The position numbers were made by a program, and so were the translations under genes. A stretch of 64,000 nt of DNA from Ulota crispa (taxonomy: Eukaryota; Streptophyta; Bryopsida; Orthotrichales; Orthotrichaceae), in the NCBI GenBank assembly GCA_963920765.1, contig OY987248.1, positions 12,186,539 through 12,250,538 of the forward strand, given 5' to 3'. Below are positions 11,022 through 22,870 of the stretch, piece after piece (position 1 is the stretch's first letter; the number at the start of each line of letters is the position of its first letter). Below the pieces are notes generated by a model. That model made no database searches, was not told where the DNA came from, and was given only the letters and a program-made list of their open reading frames with translations.

Positions 11022-12980
11022 TAGGAGCTTCAATGAAATTTTTTTTTATTTGAGAACTAAATTGGGTAGCAGCCTCTTTTTTAAATTGTCCCATAGGTAG
11101 CTCATGAATGGTTAGTAAAGTGGTCCTTGAATGGACCTCTTTAAATCACAAAAGAAAAAGTGCATTCTATTGCAAAAGCCAAACATACTCTTGGTTTCAT
11201 CTCATTCTATTATAAATTGCAAGGAAATGGTTTATGAGAGACCTAAAGTTACAAATAGATGCCTAGTATAGATAACTTTGAAAATTCATCAACAATTCAA
11301 TCATGCTTCAAAAATATGAAAAATATCATGTTACATTTAGCATCTATTTCTCTTTGTCTAAAAATTAGACAAAAAAAGTTACTATGTCAAGAAGCCCACA
11401 AAGGCAGATCAGCTCGTGATGCTTTAAGAGCTATGTACCATAATTTTGGAAAAATTGCATAGAGTCATGAGATATGTCTATGTTAAGAAAGTGTTATGAT
11501 GCTGATGAGATTCTAATATTCTTCACCTTTTGTTGAATGAACCCCCACCTCCTCATAATCCTTCTTCAATGCGTTTAAGATGGATATATCCATTCCCAAC
11601 CATGTACCCAATTCTATCACTGTATACTAGGGTAATCATTTTAGAATCGAAATGACCACCCTTGGACATAGTAACGGTATCAGGGACAAAGTCCAAAATG
11701 GGTATAGGGGTATATCTACCTTAGGTTTCCCGAGCCTTCGAGAACTCGCCCCCCTCCATCCCCTCACTGACATACCAATGCACAAGTGCACTCTTGGCAT
11801 ACTAAGCACACTTCGGCTACACATAACATTGTTCACCAATGTTGGAGGGCTCCCTTTTGCTCCCTACACAAGCAGAAGGCCCCCTAGCACTACGTGTACA
11901 GCCCAGCCATTTACAGTCCAGCATTGTGTAGAGCCCAGCCAATCAAGAGTGATTATTTTATAATTGAATTTCCCCCACGTATCTAGGGAAGAAGATACTT
12001 CCACCGGGGGAAATGAAGTTGGCCGGTCAACAATGTTATGTTGTTGTTGGAAAGCATGCAAATTGCGTGTTGCAACTTGGCCAAATTCCCACCTATCAAC
12101 ACCAAAGCAATTTACAAGCAGAGTGATAGAATTATATATAAGAATTACCAATAGGCAGGTTAGGCAGCTCACTTCAATATTGGAAACGCTTAGAACAAGA
12201 TGCATTTTAGTAACTCCTAGGAAAAACAAACAAACAACCATTGCCAAAAGCAAAAGCCATCAGGCAGACTTGTGATATAAATAAGCTTGGATGACAAAAG
12301 CAAAAAAAGGATGCTATGCACATTGCTGGGACAAATAGCAAGCTTATTCCTTTCCAAACAGCACAAGCCTAAGCATGATTTTCAGCTTGAGAATCCCATG
12401 TACACCCTCTTAAATGCCATATTTGTTTATTTGGGAAGAAAAGCCCATTTTGGGAATAAACTAAGTTTAAAGTGATCACCTTAAACTAAGCTTTAGGTTT
12501 CAGCAGCTTTATTTTTGGTACACGTGTCCTCACCTGAGAGGAGGAATTTGCGAGGGACAAAATATCAATGGCTCAGAGCAAATCCAATACCTTTGAATCT
12601 AGCATTTAAACGGTTTAAGGAAAAACATTGGGTTTAAGGTGAAGTACAACTTAGGAATCTGGTTTTCCCAATTTAATGAATATGGCGTTCTTACCATTGC
12701 CCCAATTTTTAGTAGTATAGACACACATGATTTGGATCCGCCTACATGCGGACCTTTCAAACTATCCACCTGTATCAAGGCAGATACCCATCACCTGCAT
12801 GTTTCAACTAGTCTTGCAAATGAAAAAATGCAGAGAAACTCAAGACAATACTCTTGTCCCATGCACAAAGCAAGAATGGTCCAATGATATCCATGCCAGC
12901 TTGCCACCAAACAAAAAATTGGCCAACTACACTAGGCTACCAAGCAAGCCATCTTGCAAGCAAACAAAGAACCGCTAAAC
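11022..12980. other. Intergenic DNA, no supported gene
   Basis: A somewhat GC-richer patch at about 11640-12110 carries overlapping 100-130 codon ORFs on both strands with no recognised domain. A short quasi-palindrome centred on GTGATCAC lies near 12475. Confidence 0.4.
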
Positions 12981-13029
12981 CACCTCTTTCTCAATCCTAG
13001 TTCTTCAAGTCATCGCATTACCATTTCCA

Positions 13030-13390
13030 AACAATGCTCCATGATTGTCATAGACAATCTTGATTTAGGAGCTCTTCATTCTAGTTTCCAAGGAAATAAG
13101 AAGACACTGAAGCTTCTTGAAGCTCTCCATCATTCTTTCAAAGACCCTAGCATGAAGATTTTGAAGATTTAGTATGGTTGTTAGCCCAAGGAGGCTCCTG
13201 ACGCGCTAACATTAGCATATACAAAGCTTCATGGCTTGAATTACCTTGATAAAACCATATCTTCAGAATCTTTCATGCCTGAGGTCTTTGGAGGAATGAT
13301 GGAGAGCTCCAAGAAGGTCTACTAGTGTCTCCAAACTAGAACTAAGAGCTCTTTATTCATGATGTTCTATTTCAAGTGCGGAGCATTTTC
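13030..13390. repeat. Fold-back repeat with arms of about 120 bp
   Basis: A left arm containing GAAGCTCTCCATCATTC pairs with a right arm containing GAATGATGGAGAGCTCC. A second block, AGGAGCTCTTCATTCTAG, pairs with CTAGAACTAAGAGCTCTT. The loop is about 70 bp. Weaker pairing may extend to 12985 and 13440. No target-site duplication was found. Confidence 0.6.
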
Positions 13391-13968
13391 TGAAAATGCT
13401 AGTGTCTTGGTCAATTCCTAGATGAAGCTCACGATTGACAAGTTCTTCAAAATGAAACTAACTCCCACATAAAAATTTCTATCAACTTCTCAATGAGTGC
13501 ATGCGCTCCCTCTACAGCTCTACCTTTGGACTGGCTGCAAACACATCCAACTTCCTCTCCTACACCAAACACCATATTCACTAATATGGGAGTTTTCCAA
13601 TGAAATAAGATTTTTTTGAAGCACTGCAAATCATACTTTCATAAGAACAAGGAGGGTGTAACCTAAAAGAATAACCGCAAAAAGTTGGAAGTAGTTATAA
13701 ATTCATTACATTATGGACAACATGACATTTTCCAATATAAAATCAAATCATTACCAAATAATACGTGTGTAAATGTAAAGAAAGTAATGCCTAAAATAAA
13801 TTTTGGAGTATAATTAGGAAATGTTGGAAAACGTTGATAGGCGTATTTTATTGCAAAATGGGTAATAAAGTATATGCCATGAAAAGATCAAGGTACATAC
13901 AGTAGTACAAACTTTACATAACTATGCATTTTCATAGAGAGAGATTAATTTATCTCTTGATCCTATAC

Positions 13969-14620
13969 TTACGAATGTGACCTACTCTTCAACTTCTCTA
14001 ATGCCCTAAAAATTTCAGGCCCACGACTATATCCAGAATTATTCCCTCCGGAAAGCTGATGTTGTTGTAGGATTTGCATCTTCAAGGACTTCTCTTCCCA
14101 AGCGTTCCAAGAACGTTTGCCAACAGGGGAATGATGATTGTTATGAGTCACGCACTAACGTTTTCCAGCAGCTTTTAACCAAGATTGTGGCAAAGGAGGT
14201 GGTTTACCCTTTGACAATGTGGGCTATCTTTGATTGATGTGGACAGCCTTTGGCAAAACCTTTGTGCACTATAGAAACAAACAAAATTAGAATTTAATGT
14301 GCAATCTAGGATTTTCAACAAACAAAAAGATATGATATTTGAAAGTAAAAATCTGAAAGCACACAAACCTGAGCAGAGGTAACAAGTACAGGATTTTGTT
14401 TGCCATAGACAATCCTATGAGGCATAGAATTCCTCCCAACCCAACTTTGAGGTGAACACAATTGAATTCGTGCCCTGAGTGGCAATGGTGAGCACACAAG
14501 AAGAGGACGTTTCCCACCATTTGGTGAACTGTCAACAACCCCTTCATTGACATCCATCATGGAGAAATCTATTGTTGATTGAGTAGTGGCTGCGGAAAAC
14601 AAGACAAGACCAAGACCCTG
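13969..14620 (-). pseudogene. Last two coding blocks of the decayed gene
   Basis: Block six (14620-14369) runs from acceptor TTTTGCAG to donor CTCAG|GTTTG with no stop over 84 codons. Block seven (14268-13969) starts after TTTCTATAG, keeps the phase, and has two TAG stops where CAG would give Gln. It ends in TAA, probably the original terminator. The tail is basic with Ser and Gln. No domain recognised. Confidence 0.55.
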
Positions 14621-14853
14621 CTGCAAAATAACAAAATGATCAAGTCCAAGACTAGAGAAGGAAATGCAATATAGAAATTATCATACATGATTCAAAGATA
14701 TGAAGATTCACACTAAGCCTTTGATTACACAAGAAATGATAGAATGGAATAGTAGTACATGAAAAATGCGTTATCTAAGGAGATAAATGTACATGACACT
14801 TACAGTGCAATGGAAGGTTCAAACTATAATGGAGAATTGTCACTAGCTTTTAC

Positions 14854-15681
14854 TCAATTTTTTGGAATCGGAGATAAATTGCTGTTAGAGAAGATATCAC
14901 ACATGCCTTCTACGACATTTGGATCATTGTTGTAGTCGGACGTGTCACAATCATAATCAGACAATGGACGACCTACATCATCTAAATTCCTAAATGCAAG
15001 CAAGTTGTCTCTTCTAGCCCATTCAAGGCAACAAATCCAACGCAAGAGATCATCAATAAAGAACCTATCATGCACGCCATCACCTTTGTAGGACCACCTA
15101 TCCAACAGGACCACATTCTCTTGTGAATTAAATAAATGCTGTAAAGGAGAGTCATCAATACAAATTGTGTTCTCTTGAGAGAATTTTGAGTGTGTTTGCC
15201 CAAACAAATGAGCTAGGTCCTTGCAGAACACGTATTTTCCCTTTCTTAGAGTCCTGTTCAAAACATGATCCCTCCCCAATGCATGAATTAGTAACCGTTT
15301 GCAGTGATCCCAAGAAATTATATGAAAGGGAGGAGGCAGGTCTTTGAACATGTATTTGCCAATGTTCTTGATAGTGTCCAGTGGCAAAGTGGACCAAACG
15401 GACACATAGGATATGGTTGTCAATTCCTTTAAGAATTTGTTCCGGTGTGGACAAAAAACTATGTGCCTAAAGGCAACAGTGCTTTCGTACAGCTTGGGAC
15501 AACTATAATATGTTGCAGTGTACTTATTTTCCACCGAGAGAAATCTTTGATTATCAATTGCCAACAGGATCCCATTGAGATCAAGTATCACATTAAGCCA
15601 TCTCGGTCCAACTGTGGATCAATATGTTGCTGGTTCTAGATCACCTAGTGGAATGCGCTCATTCCAACTAAGATCCTGCCC
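14854..15681 (-). pseudogene. FCP1/SCP-like HAD phosphatase domain block
   Basis: The block opens after acceptor AAATCTAG and reads GQDLSWNERIPLGDLEPATY, a TGA, then VGPRWLNVILDLNGILLAI. ILDLNGIL is HAD motif I as it appears in plant FCP1-like proteins (Asn in place of the second Asp). VSVWSTL (motif II) and ICIDDSP (the Asp-Asp motif, near 15151) follow in the expected order and spacing. FCP1/SCP enzymes remove phosphate from Ser/Thr residues such as those of the RNA polymerase II tail; whether this variant was active is doubtful. The block ends at TGA|GTAAAA, in phase with the next block. Confidence 0.68.
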
Positions 15682-15849
15682 CTAGATTTAGCATCATGTT
15701 GAGGGAAAAATTAAACTCATGCTTGCCAAAATAATGTCAACCATGATCAAGCAGTATTGTACAAGAGCCATTGAAATATAGAGCAGAATCCATGAATGTC
15801 AAAGAAATTGAAACAAAGAAGACAATTGATAGGAGTGTAGCATTTATAC

Positions 15850-16187
15850 TTGATTTGAAGGACCTTGATCAGGAAGATGAGCTTGTTGGGTGATTTTAGT
15901 TTCCCCATCGGTTGATGATTTTTTTGGCACTTCAGCATCTAGACTTCTATCATCCATTTCAACCTTTGAGTTGACAGCAGTAATATTACTTATTGGAGCT
16001 CTAATGGGACTCCAACATTTATTTGAATTGAGGTCTATGATTCTAGAGGGTTGGAGAGGTGGTCAATCAAGTGGGGATCTTGGAACAGATTGTTCTAGAG
16101 GGATGCTCATTGCGTATCAAGAAGTGGGGTAGATTTGATCCTCATTCATGGAGGTATCTAGTATTTCAAATACAACATCAGACAACC
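15850..16187 (-). pseudogene. Fourth coding block
   Basis: Acceptor TTGGCAG precedes GGTTGTCTG, and donor GTATAAATG follows ...GPSNQ. The block reads 112 codons with two TGA stops where CGA would give Arg. It is Ser/Pro/Asp-rich with no domain and looks like a linker between the third block and the FCP1-like block. Confidence 0.5.
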
Positions 16188-16390
16188 CTGCCAATGTTAA
16201 CATATCCAGTGCAAAAATACTCATGAGAAATTTTGATTTATTAAATGGCCCTCAAAGGGGAAATACACATGAGCAAAAACAATCACATGACATGCCTAAA
16301 TAATTTCACTGAGTTGAAATTCTATCTAGCAGGACTGAAACAAAAGACAATTTAACTCAAGTTGAGTTAAAAAGACAGGCAGAGAGTCAC

Positions 16391-18954
16391 TGGGAACAAC
16401 CTGGAGGATTAGCAGTCACAGAGCCTAGTAATTGCTCAGCTTGTCCTAGAGTCTCTATTGGTGGCACTCCAGTAGAAGTATTCTCAGCGACCATTATATA
16501 CAAGTCTTCATCCGGCTCGTTCAATGAAGAAGCGAGTATAACAGGATTGGATGTAGTAGACTCCATTTGATTCGTCATCACTATAATTATTTTCTCATTC
16601 TCATTTTTGTGTTGAGTGGATGGGGACGGTACAGTTGGCAGTATCTGCACTGGCTGCGGAGTGCTCTGAGAGTGTGACCGTGTAAGTGACTCCGACACAT
16701 CTCTCTGCAAATTGTCTTCAAATTCATGGACACGGTTTGCAAGAAGTAAAGGCTCTGGGTCACTTGGAGGTTGTGTGATCTGAAGTGGTGACCCAGAGAG
16801 TGCAGTCCAGACTGTTTTTTTGACAATCTTTGGAACACTCGCCATCAATGTCTTGGTCATGTCCTTTAGGAAGTTCATATTCTCCTTTTGCATTTGCTTG
16901 TTCTCCTTCTTTGTGTCTTGCTTGTTCTAGACCATGAGCTCCTGCACTTATTCTATGATGGACTTTTCCTTCTTTGGTACCATCGGGGACACTATCTGCT
17001 TCCTCTTGCTTTGCCAAGGAGGTGGAGGTGGAGGTTTTTCTCACTCATCAGAGGAACTTGAAGAATGATCCAATCCTTCTTCTGCATTAGAAGAGGGTTG
17101 TGTTGATGGACCTCTTGTGGGTTCTTCTTGAATAGTCTTGTCCCATTGATTATGGTCATCCAATGCAAGGTTTGTAGGGGACTTCGCTTTAACCTCTTTG
17201 TTTTCCTCCTCATCATCCATCACCTTCTCTTTGCACTTGTCGTTGCTTGTTTGGGCTGATGACAAAGAATTTTTAATCTTCCCTTTCTTCAAGTACCAAT
17301 TGCAATCCAGCACATACTTTGTTTCAAGGAAATTGTCTTTATCCATATTTTCAGACAAGATTGCAATCTCCTGAAATCTGTCATGGAAGTCGCTTTCTTC
17401 AATGATAAAACTTTGCATGGAATTCATCTGCGGAGAATAGACCAACCACTTCATGAGCTAACAATCATTTAACTTGAGTCGAGTTGAAATTTTGTCACGC
17501 AAAAATACTACAACCTATTACGACAAACATATTGTTGTTACTGAAAATTGCAAAATAGTTACACATTCAATCAGGAGAGAACTGGTTTAACTCAACTTGA
17601 GTTAAATGACACTTACCCAAGCAGCACATAAGATCTTTCCTCCTTCAAAGATGGAGACAACTAAATTCCTTGGCTTGCATAACAAGTTCAGCACCTTCAA
17701 GTAGAATTCCATTCTCAGCTTCGTATTATACATCATGTATAACAGCTTGTTTTAGGTTCCCGATTTTGTGTACTTGTGTGTCGATGGAGCGTAGAATTTG
17801 GTCGGCAATAGTCTAAATTTCATTGCCATGGTCTTCTTCAGAAGGAAGATCAACTGAATAGGTTGCTTTGCCTTACCCTTTTGTTTGGGTAGATCTTCCA
17901 AGCGCTCATTGGAACATGGATGATAAGTTGCACTGTGCAGGAAGTACACTTCTCCTAATGGATTCATTCTAATGTACAACCTTAACAATGATTTGGTTTC
18001 TTGGTCTCCTGCTATCCATAGCCAAACTTTGGAATTTGTGAGCTGCGGTTTGTCTTGTTTGCTGAGTTCTTTGAGGAATTTGTTAAAATACAGGTTTGTA
18101 GATTGTCCCTTGCTAATGATTCTAGGAATGTTGCGGAAATTGATCAGAGCAAAGTTGAGTCACGCGTCTTCCAACTCCTCGCTAGCATTGCTTGACCATT
18201 TACCAAGTTTGCCATCAGCCATGCAATATGACCTCATGAAGGTAGTGGCCTCGGGCTTCTGGAACTTCCCTTTGCTTTTCAAGAATACCTTGAAAAATTC
18301 CTCTGCGTAAGGAGATAGGTCGTGGATTGACTTGTTCTTGTTGCAAGTTTTCTTCACCTCGATAAAGAACTCCTCTCCAAGACCTATGACCAAGGTGTTC
18401 ATCGTAGCTGCTGTGACGTTGTAGTCCTTCTTGAAGATTTTTGACGCATCAACCCTCAAAACTCCATTCAAAGTGAAGAGGTGCAGATTGTTATTCAGAT
18501 TATGCAATTGCCACCAAACGACTTGCTTTCTCTTGTAGCATTCTAGCCAATCTTTGGTTGTGTAGCAGTCCAAAACACACCCGGATGGTTTCTTCATGAC
18601 TACTTTTGGATAAGGGAGTTTGCGTTTTGGAGTTTTGCTCAGGAGGTGAGTAGTAAGCCTCTTCAGATCATCTATAAACACGTTGCCCATACCCTTGAAG
18701 AATTTGCGCATGATCACTCCATCCTTCCCTAAATTCCAGTTATTGCTTGCATTAAATTTCAAGCTGGTGTTAAGGTTTATGAGCTATCTAGCCAACGTGC
18801 CAAATATCTCATCTTTCCACAAATCATAAACTGCCTATGGGGCGGTTATTATCTTGATCTCGTTGTGGATGTCAATGTCTTTCTTTTTCTTCAATGCGCT
18901 TTGGTTCTTCTTGACATCCATGTTTGCAAAACGTTGTATAATTGCCATTTCAAA
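16391..18954 (-). pseudogene. Second and third coding blocks, possible methyltransferase-like motif
   Basis: The second block (about 18954-17617) and third block (17457-16391) are separated by a clean 159 bp intron (17458-17616) and stay in phase. Stops are TAG at 18835-18837, TAG near 18788, TGA 18160-18162, TAA 17752-17754, TGA 17041-17043, then TAA and TAG before 16893. Around the junction the reading ...FYLKVLNLLCKPRNLVV-SIFEGGKILCAAW... followed by IIEESDFHDRFQEI is faintly like the FxGxG...ExD pattern of Rossmann methyltransferases. That is a weak analogy. The third block ends in a Ser/Pro-rich tail. Confidence 0.45.
17458..17616 (-). other. Intron with a dyad next to each splice site
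   Basis: The donor GTAAGTGTCA is followed at once by a TTTAACTCAA/TTGAGTTAAA dyad (17586-17606). A second dyad (17468-17489) sits nine bases before the acceptor TTAG. Both flanking exons read in the same phase, so this 159 bp intron is well supported. Confidence 0.7.
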
Positions 18955-19183
18955 CTCTTGCATTGCGGACATGGTCATGTAAATATTTATTGTCATTTTA
19001 TTTTTAACTTGAATCAAGTTAAAGTTAGTGGAGGATGATCGTGAAGGAAACGCTTCTATGACTATCAAGAAAGGATAGGTTTAACTTGAATCAAGTTAAA
19101 CCCAGGGGCGGGTTTTTCTTATGAAAATACTTATAATAAGGCCAAAATTTGAGAGGTTTAACTCAAATCGACTTAAATCTCAC

Positions 19184-20676
19184 CTTAAATTTTGCGAAAG
19201 TGGGAACTTCCAGTCCTGTTGACTTTCTCAAATTCACGGCAGCCCTTGCAAGTGCGCTAGCTTCTTTTGGCGGAGGAAGGCACTCGTACTTGGTCCATAA
19301 TTGCCTGGATCCTATAATATTGGTGGACCACAACGGCGCAAAATTTTGAAAATGGTTGGTGCGGTTGTAGAATGCTGATATTTTGCAGATAATGGTCTTG
19401 TCCTTGTTCCACACAACGAAACAGTCCCATGTTCAAAATATCTTTGCTCGATCCTCCATCTGCTTCACACTTTGCATTCTCCTTGATGCTTCAACTGTGG
19501 GCTGCTTGTTTATCATCTAGAATTTCCCTTCTCTGACGTCCTCAAAAGACTTGGGCTTCTCATCTAGACCTTGTGGCATCACGCAGAGAGTCATTCTTTG
19601 TTGTGGATTAGGCATGTGTAGGAGAAAGTTCTGGGCCTTCACAACTCCAGCTTCCTTGAGGCCTTGGATGTTCAAATACCTTGGTGGAGTCTCGAGCTGG
19701 TCTATACTGATGGAGTACTTGTACCGCATTGAGATGACATAAGATTCCGTGCATTCTCTCCAAAAATCCTCATACACCTTGCAAGCTTTTTCGAAGTCGA
19801 TATCCTGCTCATTTGAGCCAATGTCGGAGGGAACGTTGAGTACTTCAGAGGCAATACTGCTCTCTGCAAGAGCCGCCTTCTCGGCCGGTTTTGGCACTTT
19901 CTTGTTTCTGGGCTTTGCGGTGGATGCTAGAGCCTACGCTAGTGTTCCTCTACCATCCACCAGGGTGGTCTTCTTCCTTGTTCTACTTTGGCGTGAATTG
20001 GGAGTTGCAATGACCATTGAGCCATGGCTGCCAACCCCTTGACTGCTGTAATCACGGGTCAAGGAAACGGGCTCCATGGTTTTAGCCTTATGGATATTTG
20101 CTTCTTTCAAGGTTTGAAATTCCTTGAGAATTCTGTTGCACCTTGACACTTGTGTCTTGGGAAGTAATTGCGTTCCATCCCTGTTCTAGTAATATTTGCT
20201 CTGGATATGTTGATCAAGTTCTTCTTGGAGTCTTGCGAAATCACTATTGGACAAGCTCTTCCAACAAGTTGATGGGGAGAAAAAGGTTATTTTGCTCGGG
20301 ATGGCATAGGTGAATTTATACTGATGTTTCTTTTGTACACCTGCCACCATTATTGCGCAGGATATGAGCACTGTGTCACCTGGCCTGTCGCTGAGCAGGG
20401 TCACCATCTTGTTGAGGGACACGGGTAGCTCGGACTTGCAGTTCTTGTATTTGGACATGAAACTGAGGTCATTGTTCATTGGCACTAACGTGAGTGTCCA
20501 GTATTCTATATCGTGCGGGGCCTTTGGTTCCCAACATTCCCCGACGATAAGTTGGTCTCCATAGTTGTCAATGTTGTCATCTGTTAGCATGATTTGATCA
20601 AAGTGGACAAGGAGTTTGGTTCTTTGTTCTGCCCTCACTTGTTGAACAACATCGGTTATGTCTAGGTCATCCATAC
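19184..20676 (-). pseudogene. First coding block of the decayed gene
   Basis: Acceptor GCAG at 20677-20680 leads into GTATGG; the ATG at 20674-20672 starts MDDLDITDVVQQVRAEQR. The frame runs 497 codons to donor AAG|GTGAG at 19184/19183. Stops are TAG at 20186-20188, 19934-19936 and 19517-19519, and a TGA near 19432. All are one C-to-T step from CAG or CGA. No domain recognised; residues about 150-250 are rich in Lys, Arg, Thr and Ser. Confidence 0.6.
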
Positions 20677-20699
20677 CTGCATGGAAATAGTTTATAAGT

Positions 20700-21465
20700 T
20701 TTAACTCAACTCAAGTTAAATAATTGGAGTACAAGTGCTTATAAGTAGTTACATAGTGCACTGTGTTGTTGTGCTTTACGATTTTGTGAGTTCCTGTTTC
20801 TTGTGTTATTAGGAATTCTAGTCGTTTAACTTTCACGTCCAAGTAATGACTTATATCAGAGTAGCGTCTAATTGGATGATCTCAATTTCGTTTTATTTCA
20901 ATGTTGTTGAAGGCGTAATATAATGGTGGAATTTATTTAACTCAAATTAAGTTAAATTTCTATTGAATGCTCTGAAATTTGACATTACGTATTGTCGACT
21001 CTTTATCTAGTTATCCTTGTTAGGTATGTATTATGTAATATGATTTGAAGACGTTTAACTCAACTCAAATTAAATAGTTGGTCTTCCAAACATACCAATG
21101 TTTTTTAACTGGAGTTGAGTTACATTAGGATAGTCTGTCATTTAGTTTTGGATTTGGGCTTGCTAATTCTATATGTTCTGAAGAAGTTTAACTCAATTAG
21201 ACTTGAATAGATGGTTATTCAGACTTACACATCTTTAACTTGAGTTGAGTTAAATTATGACAATTTGTCATTTATTCTTGTTTTTAGGATTGCTAATTTA
21301 ATTTGCTCTAAAGAAGTTTAACTAGAGTCGAGTTAAAGTATGACAATTTGTTCTATATTTTTGTTCATTATACTGGCTAATGAACGTATAAATCTCCCAT
21401 TTCAACTTGGTTCAAGTTAAAAATTTGCAAAAACACGGTGTCTGGCGTACACGAGTTGAGTTAAA
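20700..21465. repeat. Cluster of 21-22 bp dyads (TTTAACTCAA/TTGAGTTAAA type)
   Basis: Imperfect dyads occur at 20700, 20937, 21054, 21104, 21187, 21234, 21317 and 21400, with split half-sites near 21451. Arms are TTTAACTYRA-like and spacing is 50-240 bp. Further copies lie at 16351, 17468, 17586, 19003, 19080 and 19157 inside introns of the same gene, and one at 35088. They are not exact direct copies: arm bases vary while the dyad symmetry is kept. Confidence 0.8.
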
Positions 21466-22870
21466 CCGACATCGACTTAAATGTACATCACATTTTCATT
21501 GTTGGCAGGTTATTCATAGACATGCATTAGGGTTTAAAACTGAGATTCTAGGTACAATTTCAGTCAGCAAGGTTTTTGAAATATTCCCACCAACGTTCAT
21601 AGGATTCTCATACTCTTCATGCACTTTCATTTAGAAGACAACATTCTTGGAAATGTTGAACTAGACAAACTTGTAATTGTAAACCGCACATCTTAGCATT
21701 TAACTAGTAGAGATGATAAACAATATCAATTCAACAACAATCAATGTACAACAAAAATTCCTGTGCCATATATGAACTTGCTCAAAAGATACTTAATGTG
21801 TGCAAATTCTTGGATAACCAATCCTTATACAAAAACAACTCTGAAAATTAAATTGTAGATTACTTGTCACTATAGCTTACACAGTCCCTTACAAAACAAA
21901 ACCTACAAACAAACATTACTGCTCAAGTAGAAGAAATTCAAACAACTATGACGTGGTGAATTAGGGTTTTGTGTTCAAGGAATTGAACACTAGGTTTCAC
22001 AGAACAAACCTGCAGTGAATGGGGTGCTGCAGCTGCAAATCTAGAAACCTTGGCAAGCCGAATCATGTAATCCTAACCCCTGAATAATCAAAGAAATTTC
22101 ATTGTAAGTTTCATACATACATCACTATTCCAATCCGGGATCTCATGAATGGAACCCTAAATCTACACTTCACTTTACACAACTTGTTCTTTTTCCACTC
22201 ACCGCCTGCAGGGATTATAATCAGCTTCAACTATGCTGAAGGACATGCACTAACAAACCCTAAATGACAACGCAAAGCATGCACAAGCAAAACAGCAGGA
22301 AGAAGGTATTTTGTAATCATACCTTCTTTAAAGCAAAATTGCAAGACGCGCAGCCTTTGCAATCCGGATGGAAAAGCAGAACCAAACGAATACAAATAAT
22401 GAAGACCAAAACCACAAGGATGGGAAATGCTGTGGAGGACCAATCACAAATTACAAAATGAAAAGCAAGAGCGGAACAGTAAACTCTCAAACCCTAGCTT
22501 TCAGTAAAACAACAATGCAGGAACAACACCACAATGCGATGGAGGGTGATAGATCTCGTGCAATGGAAGAAGCTCCGGAGAGCACTTGCAACAGCAACGT
22601 TGGGAAACAACAAGAGGAGGCGAGAATCAAACAGCAAGACAGTGGCGGGAATGTGCAACACGACAGCGGCAAGAGAGAATTCTGAAAAAGACAGGGGCGA
22701 GAACTCAGAAAACGACAGCGGCGGAGGAGAATTGCAAGAAATTCAGGGGCATTTATGTGCAAGATGACAGCGGCGGAGGAAAATTTCAGAAAGAATGGGG
22801 CGGGAACTACAGGGAGGGCACTTTTCGTAGAGAGTGGCGCACGCATGAGGGTTATGGAGTGAAATCGTAA
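21466..22870 (-). promoter_or_regulatory. Probable 5' region and untranslated leader of the decayed minus-strand gene
   Basis: Telo-box-like AAACCCTA/AACCCTAA motifs occur near 21962, 22152, 22257 and 22490. At 22500-22860 a GC-richer stretch repeats GACAGCGGCGGAGGA-like units three to four times. Read on the minus strand this gives a pyrimidine-rich leader, ctagggtttgag, and a donor-like GAAG|GTATGATT near 22308. I infer a promoter plus noncoding first exon; ORFs here are not supported as coding. Confidence 0.45.
22650..22800. repeat. Imperfect GC-rich repeats
   Basis: GACAGCGGC(GGAGGA) recurs at about 22662, 22718 and 22766 with partly similar spacers. The GC content contrasts with the surrounding DNA. 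Confidence 0.55.

Larger units (their letters stand above)
13969..20676 (-). pseudogene. Decayed multi-exon gene, about 1,870 codons, with FCP1-like domain
   Basis: Read on the minus strand, seven blocks keep an open frame apart from scattered stops: 20676-19184, about 18954-17617, 17457-16391, 16187-15850, 15681-14854, 14620-14369 and 14268-13969. Junctions carry plausible splice sites: acceptor TTCCATGCAG before the ATG at 20674, donor GTAAGT at 17616, acceptor TTTTGCAG at 14621 and acceptor TTTCTATAG at 14269. Phase is kept across most of them; the 16391/16187 junction does not keep phase and may miss a small exon. I count 17 in-frame stops: 8 TAG, 7 TGA and 2 TAA. Most regions are unfamiliar; the fifth block is FCP1-like. 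Telo-boxes and a GC-rich leader at 22.2-22.87 kb look like its 5' end. Its size and decay suit a repeated, transposon-associated gene, but the family is unknown to me. Confidence 0.6.

Noticed and set aside
13969..20676. Stop readthrough, an altered code or U-to-C RNA editing to explain TAG and TGA codons
   Set aside because: TAA stops and frameshifts also occur in the decayed genes, and this is nuclear-type DNA with repeats and introns. The intact ATPase has no internal stop. Decay explains all cases.
16351..21465. CRISPR-like array of palindromic repeats
   Set aside because: Arms vary, spacing is irregular (50 bp to over 1 kb), the host is eukaryotic and no cas-like gene is present.
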